From assembly GCA_910586175.1 (NCBI GenBank), contig CAJUIJ010000011.1, positions 1 to 27,354 of the forward strand: a stretch of DNA of 27,354 bases. The letters run 5' to 3'. This document shows, piece by piece, positions 22,670 through 27,354 of this stretch. The first letter of the stretch is position 1. Each line of letters starts with the position of its first letter. The notes beneath the pieces were generated by a model that did no database searches, was not told the origin of the DNA, and worked only from the letters and a program-made list of their open reading frames with translations. The position numbers and the translations under genes were made by a program. This DNA is from an uncultured Muribaculaceae bacterium (GTDB lineage Bacteria; Bacteroidota; Bacteroidia; Bacteroidales; Muribaculaceae).

Positions 22670-23927
22670 AGGGTTTGAAATAGCAAGCGTCGCCATATGA
22701 CAGAAACCTGTAGCCATTGGCCAGGGCTTCGTCATATATGGCCCGCCAGCGGGGGGATTGCGATTGTGAAGGCTCGCCGTCGCCGAGAAAAGAGGAGACG
22801 AGCAGCAGCAGCGTGCTGCCGGGCTGGTGGAAATTGGTCACCATGGCGTTGACGATTCTCCACTTGAATCCGGGAGCTATCATTATCGAAGTGTCAGCGG
22901 TTATGGCGGAAAGCTTATGGGTGTCGATATAATCGAGCAGGGCGTTGAGCGCAGCGAGGGTCTGCTCTTGGAGTTGCTTGCCGTCGATGTCGGTATCATA
23001 GGCCTCCCATTGGTCCACATGGAGAGGGTCGGGGTGGTTGTTGAGGAGGTGCAGGCCTATATATGGTAATGATTCGAGGGTGCGGACGGTTGTTGTGCCC
23101 ACGGCGGTGATCTGCTTGCCGCACTCTATGGCGTTGATAAGCGAGCGGATGAGTGATGCTGAGACCGAAAAAGACTCCGTGTGCATGGGGTGACCTCCGA
23201 TGTGCTCTGATTTTACCGGTTGGAAGGTGCCGGCTCCCACATGCAGGGTGACGTGCTCAATGGCAACGTTGTTGTTGCGGAGAGAAGCGAAAGTCTCGGG
23301 AGTGAAATGCAGACCGGCGGTGGGTGCTGCCACAGAACCCTTTGCATCGGCATATATTGTCTGGTAATCGTCGGCGTCGGAAGCCTCCGAGTCACGTTTC
23401 AGATAAGGTGGAATCGGAATGAATCCGGCGGCATCTACAATAGAGGCGAATGTGATGTCAGGGTTGTCCCAGGAGAATGTTATGGCGTGGGCGTTGCCTG
23501 CAAGCGGTTCCTCGCGGTGGGCGGTAAGCGAGACCTTACGGCCTTCTATTTCGAGAGATTTTGTCAGGTCGTGGTTTTTCCAACGTTTGAGGTTGCCGAC
23601 GAGACATGTCCATTTGCAGCTGTTGCGGGCTTGGAACATCAGCACGTAGTCGTGCGGGTGCAGGGGTTCGAGTAGGAAAGTCTCAATTTGGGAGCCTGTC
23701 TCCTTGCGAAAACGTATGCGTGCATTTATTACGCGGGTGTCGTTGCATACGAGCAGCGAGCCTGCGGGTATCAGGGTGGGGAGATCGGAAAAGGCATGAT
23801 GGGCCATTTCGCCCGGGGTCGTGGAGACGAGGAGCTTGCAGGAGTCGCGTTGGGATAGCGGATGGCGAGCAATTTTCTCATCGGGGAGAGGGTATAGGTA
23901 ATCTGATATGAGTATATTTTTTACCAT
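22668..23927 (-). CDS. queA: tRNA preQ1(34) S-adenosylmethionine ribosyltransferase-isomerase
   Basis: Transfers and isomerises the ribosyl part of SAM to preQ1 at tRNA position 34, making epoxyqueuosine. 419 residues from the ATG at 23927 (MVKNILISDYLYPLP). A TTG start at 23939 adds four residues and is less likely. Typical blocks are YPLPDEKIARHPL, LLVCNDTRVINARI, KGSVAAPTAGLHFT, HVTLHVGAGTFQPVK and VTNFHQPGSTLLLLVSSF. It is somewhat longer than the E. coli protein (356), as is common in Bacteroidota. The gene heads the minus-strand housekeeping run, with a promoter candidate at 24017-24048. Confidence 0.96.
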   Translation of the reverse strand: MVKNILISDYLYPLPDEKIARHPLSQRDSCKLLVSTTPGEMAHHAFSDLPTLIPAGSLLVCNDTRVINARIRFRKETGSQIETFLLEPLHPHDYVLMFQARNSCKWTCLVGNLKRWKNHDLTKSLEIEGRKVSLTAHREEPLAGNAHAITFSWDNPDITFASIVDAAGFIPIPPYLKRDSEASDADDYQTIYADAKGSVAAPTAGLHFTPETFASLRNNNVAIEHVTLHVGAGTFQPVKSEHIGGHPMHTESFSVSASLIRSLINAIECGKQITAVGTTTVRTLESLPYIGLHLLNNHPDPLHVDQWEAYDTDIDGKQLQEQTLAALNALLDYIDTHKLSAITADTSIMIAPGFKWRIVNAMVTNFHQPGSTLLLLVSSFLGDGEPSQSQSPRWRAIYDEALANGYRFLSYGDACYFKP

Positions 23928-24016
23928 ATTGATATGCAAATAGTTAAGTGGGTTTGCAGAGGCGTTGTAAAAGAAATTCAGGGCCTCTTAAAACTCATGA
24001 GAAATAAAAAATTGCA

Positions 24017-24048
24017 CAAAAATAGCGAAAAGATTTGGTGGAATGAAA
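24017..24048 (-). promoter_or_regulatory. Candidate queA promoter, divergent from tRNA-Val
   Basis: On the minus strand, TATTTTTG (24024-24017) matches the -7 consensus, with TTTC (24048-24045) 20 bp upstream as a three-of-four -33 match. It would give a leader of about 80 nt for queA. It interleaves with the plus-strand tRNA-Val promoter. Confidence 0.45.
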
Positions 24049-24065
24049 AAAAAGTTATAACTTTG
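24034..24065 (+). promoter_or_regulatory. tRNA-Val promoter (TTTG, 20 bp, TAACTTTG)
   Basis: The -33 element TTTG at 24034-24037, a 20-bp spacer and TAACTTTG at 24058-24065 match the Bacteroidota consensus exactly and have the same geometry as the tRNA-Gln promoter. The start point is expected near 24071, just before the mature tRNA. Confidence 0.87.
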
Positions 24066-24076
24066 CACTCGCAAAC

Positions 24077-24151
24077 GGGTGATTAGCTCAGCTGGTTTAG
24101 AGCATCTGCCTTACAAGCAGAGGGTCGGCGGTTCGAATCCGTCATCACCCA
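24077..24151 (+). tRNA. tRNA-Val (anticodon TAC)
   Basis: 75 nt without CCA. The acceptor stem GGGTGAT pairs with ATCACCC and A24151 is the discriminator. The D-arm is GCTC with GAGC, the anticodon stem TCTGC/GCAGA with loop CTTACAA and anticodon TAC at 24112-24114. The variable loop is GGGTC, and the T-arm GGCGG/CCGTC with TTCGAAT includes one G-U pair. Confidence 0.97.
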
Positions 24152-24168
24152 CTTCCCCACAATCCCCA

Positions 24169-24210
24169 GCTCGTCTGAAGCGCATCGCGCATCAGGCGAG
24201 CACCTCTTTT
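24169..24210 (+). terminator. Terminator of tRNA-Val
   Basis: The stem is GCTCG, T-G, CTGA, an A-A mismatch and GCGC, around the loop ATC and closing with GCGC, TCAG and CGAGC (24169-24201). It is followed by ACCTC and TTTT (24207-24210). Confidence 0.72.
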
Positions 24211-24231
24211 ATGGGTATATGGGTATCACTT

Positions 24232-24264
24232 AGAGGGTCGGCGGTTCTAATCCGTCATTACTCC
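24232..24264 (+). pseudogene. Degenerate copy of the tRNA-Val 3' half (possible att remnant)
   Basis: 33 bp matching tRNA-Val bases 24119-24151 at 29 of 33 positions, covering the end of the anticodon stem, variable loop, T-arm and 3' acceptor strand. Differences include TTCTAAT for TTCGAAT and two C-to-T changes in the acceptor. There is no matching 5' half, so it cannot form a tRNA. It is either the scar of an integrated element that used the tRNA 3' end or a decayed tandem tRNA. Copies of (A/T)TGGGTAT flank it at 24211, 24219, 24302 and 24313. Confidence 0.75.
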
Positions 24265-24270
24265 AAAATT

Positions 24271-24303
24271 AAGGCGCAGCTCCGTTTGGTGGGGCTGCGC
24301 CTT
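24271..24303. terminator. Hairpin, possible terminator of the phosphatase gene
   Basis: Perfect 10-bp arms AAGGCGCAGC (24271-24280) and GCTGCGCCTT (24294-24303) with a 13-nt loop. On the minus strand it lies 57 bp after the phosphatase stop and is followed by AATTTT, a weak T-run; on the plus strand no T-run follows. Confidence 0.5.
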
Positions 24304-24359
24304 GGGTATAGTATGGGTATTAGGGTTTTTATGGAGTTGTTTATGCAGATTGCTTCTTG

Positions 24360-25661
24360 TTATGGGATTGCCTGATAGGCTGCCATGGCTTGTTCGAAGC
24401 GGGCGAGCACGTCTGCCATTTCGTATAGGCCGTCGGCGTTCTTCTGCATGCCCTTGAAAGTGAGCGGGTAGATCATCGGCGGGTTGTCGAGATCGAGCAG
24501 ATCCATGTTTTTCAACTGTTCAACTGATTGGTACACGAGGTTTACATCGGCATATTCCTTGCCGTCGGGTCCTACGAATTTCTCAATGACAATCTTCGAG
24601 CCGATGGGCGTTTTCTTTTCGATGGCGTTGGGGAGTTCGTATTCCTCAATGCCGAGGGCTGTTGCCACTGACGAGAGGTTGGAATCGTGTCCTACAAGGA
24701 ATGTGAACTTGCGGTCGGGCGAGATAAGCTCGTCGTGCATATATTGCACGAGGGGATAAGCCACGTTGGTTGCCACTATCGGGGCGGTGAAGAGTACATC
24801 CTGATAGGTATCTTTGATGTGAGCTAATTTTTCCCAGTCCTTGCGCGTTAGTTTGTGTCCGAAGGCTGCTTTCACAGAGTCGGGCTGCTCATAATATTGA
24901 AGTATAAAGGCGTCGCTTGCGGAGTTCAGCTCCTTGAGAGCGGAGCCTGACTTCATTCGTGGTTCCTGGTACTTCTCGAGCAGAATCTCAGTGTTGTAGT
25001 TTTCGAGATTCTTGAGTTCGGGGTCGTTTGCCTTGGCCATAGGGGAGTCCTTGATATCCATTACCTCCATGGCGAGTTCGTATTCGGGTTTGATTTTCTC
25101 GTTAATGCCGACAATGCCCTTCTTGCCACCCATGGCGTTGATCTGCTGCATGGCTACTTCCACAAATTCGGGGCTTACCTTGGTGAGTTGGGGATTGAAG
25201 AGGGGGTCCATCTTTGATGGAGTGTAGCGATGGTTTACGCGCACATTCCCCACCGGCATGAATCCGGAAGTGAAATATTGGGCAGTGGCGATGCATCGCT
25301 GCATGGAGTTGGCTATCACGTTTAGGTCATCGGCGGTTGGGTTATAGTTTTCCGGGAAAAGGCCGGCGTCTACGGCCCACTTGCGGAAATACTGTCCCAT
25401 CTGGGTTTCGAGCACGCCGCCGCGCAGCGTCAGTTCGGACTTGCCGGCAGTCCACTTGTTCCATTGGTGGGGAGTCATGCGTCCGAGTGTGGACTTGGAG
25501 TCGGAAAGCGGGGAGCGGATGTTGTGGCGAGACAGCACCACAGCTTCTTTAAGTTTATACTTGTCCTTGAAATCCTGGCTTCTTTGTTTCTGGGCGAAAG
25601 AGGGTAACGCCATGCCGCCGAGAAGTGTGAAGGCGACTAAGACTTTAGCGAGAGTTTTCAT
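24360..25661 (-). CDS. Periplasmic histidine acid phosphatase, glucose-1-phosphatase (Agp)-like
   Basis: Histidine-phosphatase of branch 2, 433 residues, with a Sec signal peptide 1-23 (cleavage after SFA). The catalytic motif is VVLSRHNIRSPL: nucleophile His46, Arg45 and Arg49. RHN in place of RHG is what E. coli Agp has, rather than phytases of the RHG type. The proton-donor motif is FLVGHDSNLSS with His325 and Asp326. Other Agp-like blocks are LRGGVLETQMGQYFRKW, NSMQRCIATAQYF, MDPLFNP, DAFILQYYE and YQDVLFTAPIVATNVAYPLV. It should release phosphate from sugar or inositol phosphates in the periplasm; which is preferred cannot be read. It is divergent from the porin gene at 25964 with a 302-bp gap. 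Confidence 0.94.
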   Translation of the reverse strand: MKTLAKVLVAFTLLGGMALPSFAQKQRSQDFKDKYKLKEAVVLSRHNIRSPLSDSKSTLGRMTPHQWNKWTAGKSELTLRGGVLETQMGQYFRKWAVDAGLFPENYNPTADDLNVIANSMQRCIATAQYFTSGFMPVGNVRVNHRYTPSKMDPLFNPQLTKVSPEFVEVAMQQINAMGGKKGIVGINEKIKPEYELAMEVMDIKDSPMAKANDPELKNLENYNTEILLEKYQEPRMKSGSALKELNSASDAFILQYYEQPDSVKAAFGHKLTRKDWEKLAHIKDTYQDVLFTAPIVATNVAYPLVQYMHDELISPDRKFTFLVGHDSNLSSVATALGIEEYELPNAIEKKTPIGSKIVIEKFVGPDGKEYADVNLVYQSVEQLKNMDLLDLDNPPMIYPLTFKGMQKNADGLYEMADVLARFEQAMAAYQAIP

Positions 25662-25963
25662 ACTATTAAAACTGTTGAGATTGTGTCTGTAAATGATGTG
25701 TCGGAGAGAGGTGTGCTTAAAGGAGAAAGGTTAAAGGGCAACAACTCGTATATGAATTACATCAATAGGAACAAAGGTGGGGCTGAGAAGTTAAAAAATA
25801 TGTTTAAGAACATGTTTGGAATCAAAAATGCGTGTAAAAATGTTAAAGAATCACAACAAATCGTAATGAATTGCAGTTAGTAGTAACGGTGGTATCGCGA
25901 AATAGGTATCGCTGTTTGCTGATAATTAAAACACAAAACGCGGAATTACAAACATTACACGCT
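25662..25963. other. 302-bp divergent intergenic region
   Basis: It must hold the promoters of the phosphatase and the porin genes. I find no TAnnTTTG box in either direction. The only clear structure is the direct repeat GGTATCGC at 25891-25898 and 25905-25912 (14-bp spacing), 52 bp before the porin ATG. The open frame at 25683-25880 starts with GTG, has no recognisable features and is probably not a gene. Confidence 0.5.
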
Positions 25964-27145
25964 ATGAAGAAACGTTTACTCTTTACGGCAGCCATAATGG
26001 CTCTCACTGGATCTTTTGCTACCCTGCAAGCGCAGGAAGAGGCAAAGCCCAAGTTTAAATTCACACCATCAGGACGCATCCTTCTCGATGGGGCAGTGTT
26101 CGGACCCGAACATAAGGCGGGATTCGCAGACGGCATTGCACTTCCCGATATCCGGGTTGGAGGTAAGGCCGAGTATGGCAACTGGCTTGCAAAGATTGAT
26201 GTAGGTTACGCATTCGGCAAGATTGGCATGAAAGATGTCTATATCCAATATAAATTCAACCCCACGAACTTGCTGCGAGGCGGTTACTTCGTTCACCAGT
26301 TCGGTCTGCAGTCAGCCACGAGCAGTTCATTCAAGGAGACATTCGAGGCGCCTATCACCGACACCTATATGAATGCTACGGGCCGTAACATGGGTTTCAT
26401 GTATCTGCACTATGGCGATAAATTCCTCGCCAGCGCGAGCGGTATCATCGGCACAAAGATTACGGAGCGTGCCAACGATGCCGGCAAGGTGAGCCTCGGT
26501 GTGATGAGCCGTCTGTTGTGGCATCCGGTCACCAAGGAGGGAAAAGTGGCGCAGGTCGGTGTGTCCGGCTGGTACCAGTCATCATATCATAGCGGCACCA
26601 AAGAAGCTGATGGATCTCTCAAGGTTTCACCCGGATTCTTCGATTATTCGGCCGGATATCCGACACGTGTTGACAACGTGACATTGGTATCAACCAAAAT
26701 CGACAACGCGCGCGGTGTGTTCAAGCTCTCGCCCGAGTTCCAGTTGGCATACGACAGATTTGCCCTCGCCGGCCAATACTATTATATGAACGTAAACCGC
26801 AAGGATGGTATGAAACACTTCCAGGCTCAAGGTGCATATGGTGTGTTCAGGGCTCTCCTTTTCGGCGACACGAGCTATGGTTACAGTGATGTGGACGGAG
26901 GCCTCGCCCTTCCGAAGCCCAAGACGCTCGAGTGTGTGTTGAGTTACAACTATACCAACGCAAGCGACAAGAACGCCATGATTTGGGGTGGTATCACCAA
27001 CGACTATTCCGTAACGCTGAACTATTATATAAATAAGTATATGCTCTGCCGTCTGCGCTGGTCATACACAAACCTTCGCAACTCGGCCGACCTGCCGCGC
27101 AACCACGTCAATATCGTTGAGGCTCGCGTGCAGTTCAAGTTCTGA
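25964..27145 (+). CDS. OprO/OprP-type outer-membrane porin
   Basis: 393 residues from the ATG at 25964 (MKKRLLFTAAIMAL). The longer frame to 25871 would place 31 unrelated residues before the signal peptide. The signal peptide is 1-23 with cleavage after LQA. The mature part shows amphipathic alternating strands, for example RILLDGAVF, GGKAEYGNWLAKIDVGYAFG, MKDVYIQYKF and GVFRALLFGD, and ends in Phe (EARVQFKF), the outer-membrane insertion signal. It matches the phosphate-selective porin O/P family; phosphate selectivity needs the Lys/Arg ladder and cannot be confirmed here. Divergent pairing with a periplasmic phosphatase supports a role in phosphate uptake. A strong terminator follows. Confidence 0.92.
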   Translation: MKKRLLFTAAIMALTGSFATLQAQEEAKPKFKFTPSGRILLDGAVFGPEHKAGFADGIALPDIRVGGKAEYGNWLAKIDVGYAFGKIGMKDVYIQYKFNPTNLLRGGYFVHQFGLQSATSSSFKETFEAPITDTYMNATGRNMGFMYLHYGDKFLASASGIIGTKITERANDAGKVSLGVMSRLLWHPVTKEGKVAQVGVSGWYQSSYHSGTKEADGSLKVSPGFFDYSAGYPTRVDNVTLVSTKIDNARGVFKLSPEFQLAYDRFALAGQYYYMNVNRKDGMKHFQAQGAYGVFRALLFGDTSYGYSDVDGGLALPKPKTLECVLSYNYTNASDKNAMIWGGITNDYSVTLNYYINKYMLCRLRWSYTNLRNSADLPRNHVNIVEARVQFKF

Positions 27146-27188
27146 TGAAATATTGGTCTCCACACAGGAGATTGCTTATAGGCGGAAA

Positions 27189-27230
27189 GGCATGATTATC
27201 CTGATGGATAGTCATGCCATTGTTTTTTTT
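27189..27230 (+). terminator. Rho-independent terminator of the porin gene
   Basis: A 13-bp stem, GGCATGATTATCC (27189-27201) with GGATAGTCATGCC (27206-27218), one G-U pair, loop TGAT, then ATTG and eight T. Confidence 0.93.
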
Positions 27231-27232
27231 GT

Positions 27233-27240
27233 TAAATTTG
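27233..27240 (+). promoter_or_regulatory. Candidate -7 box for the gene at 27292
   Basis: TAAATTTG fits TAnnTTTG, 52 bp before the ATG at 27292. No TTTG is found 19-21 bp upstream, where the terminator stem lies. Confidence 0.42.
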
Positions 27241-27291
27241 CAGTCGGGGAGTGGTATCTGAATTTAATAATGTAATAAATATATATAAGAT

Positions 27292-27354
27292 ATGGAAGGA
27301 GCAATTTGGATTGCGCTGGTGGTAGTGGCAGTGGGATTAATACTGTATGCCTTT
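27292..27354 (+). CDS. N-terminus of a membrane protein (cut by window end)
   Basis: 21 codons are visible from the ATG at 27292: four residues (MEGA), then a continuous hydrophobic stretch IWIALVVVAVGLILYAF. The short start and single TM helix would fit a flotillin-like (FloA/SPFH) protein among others, but 21 residues are not enough to decide. The promoter-like box and terminator upstream, plus the open frame to the window edge, support a real gene. Confidence 0.65.
   Translation, partial: MEGAIWIALVVVAVGLILYAF

Noticed and set aside
25672..25694. Pho-box-like pair (CTGTTGA and CTGTAAA) upstream of the phosphatase
   Set aside because: The two halves are 15 bp apart rather than 11 and match poorly; E. 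coli-type Pho boxes are not expected in this phylum.
25683..25880. Plus-strand frame of 65 codons in the phosphatase-porin gap
   Set aside because: GTG start, no recognisable motif or membrane segment, composition of intergenic DNA, and it occupies the region needed for two promoters.

Overview
The window comes from a Bacteroidota chromosome, almost certainly order Bacteroidales. The evidence is the promoter type (TTTG, 20 bp, then TAnnTTTG, seen intact upstream of both tRNA genes), the absence of Shine-Dalgarno sequences, and the gene families: a GT117/DUF2723 membrane glycosyltransferase, a DUF5715 lipoprotein, an OprO/P-type porin, a menaquinone methyltransferase and paired FKBP isomerases. 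A gut Muribaculaceae-like genome is my guess, not something the sequence proves. Base composition looks even across the window, including the phage-like part.

Layout. (1) 1-2051, minus strand: an FKBP pair (one cytoplasmic, one lipoprotein cut by the window edge) and an M15-like DUF5715 lipoprotein. (2) 2096-3775, plus strand: a HAD phosphatase and aroB. (3) 3864-7710, plus strand: a six-gene phage-derived cassette with a scaffold-like acidic protein, a capsid-like protein, a small protein, a neck/adaptor-like protein, a two-TM holin-like protein and a T7-lysozyme-type amidase. It has no terminase, portal, tail or integrase gene. Its promoter -7 box lies exactly in the centre of a 15-bp inverted repeat. 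(4) 7714-14362, minus strand: in transcription order, a degenerate alanine-dehydrogenase-like protein, a GT4 glycosyltransferase, GDP-L-fucose synthase and the GT117 protein, with four evenly spaced palindromes before the last gene. (5) 14589-14906: a tRNA-Gln unit with promoter, leader hairpin and terminator, then eleven 9-bp tandem repeats ending in a perfect 17-bp-arm palindrome. (6) 14947-23927, minus strand: a housekeeping run, in transcription order queA, aroA, yqeY-like, serS, a pseudokinase, a GNAT-like protein, ubiE, a U32-family protein and a YqiA-like hydrolase. (7) 24034-24303: a tRNA-Val unit followed by a damaged copy of the tRNA 3' end. (8) 24360-27145: a divergent pair, an Agp-like periplasmic phosphatase and a phosphate-porin-like outer-membrane protein. 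(9) 27292 onward: the start of a membrane protein.

How the genes fit together. The phosphatase and porin look like a phosphate-scavenging pair. The fucose synthase, GT4 and GT117 suggest surface glycan or protein O-glycosylation. aroB and aroA both belong to the shikimate pathway but lie about 18 kb apart. The most unusual object is the capsid-to-amidase cassette between housekeeping genes. It is too incomplete to be a phage, yet every reading frame is intact, so domestication is a real possibility.
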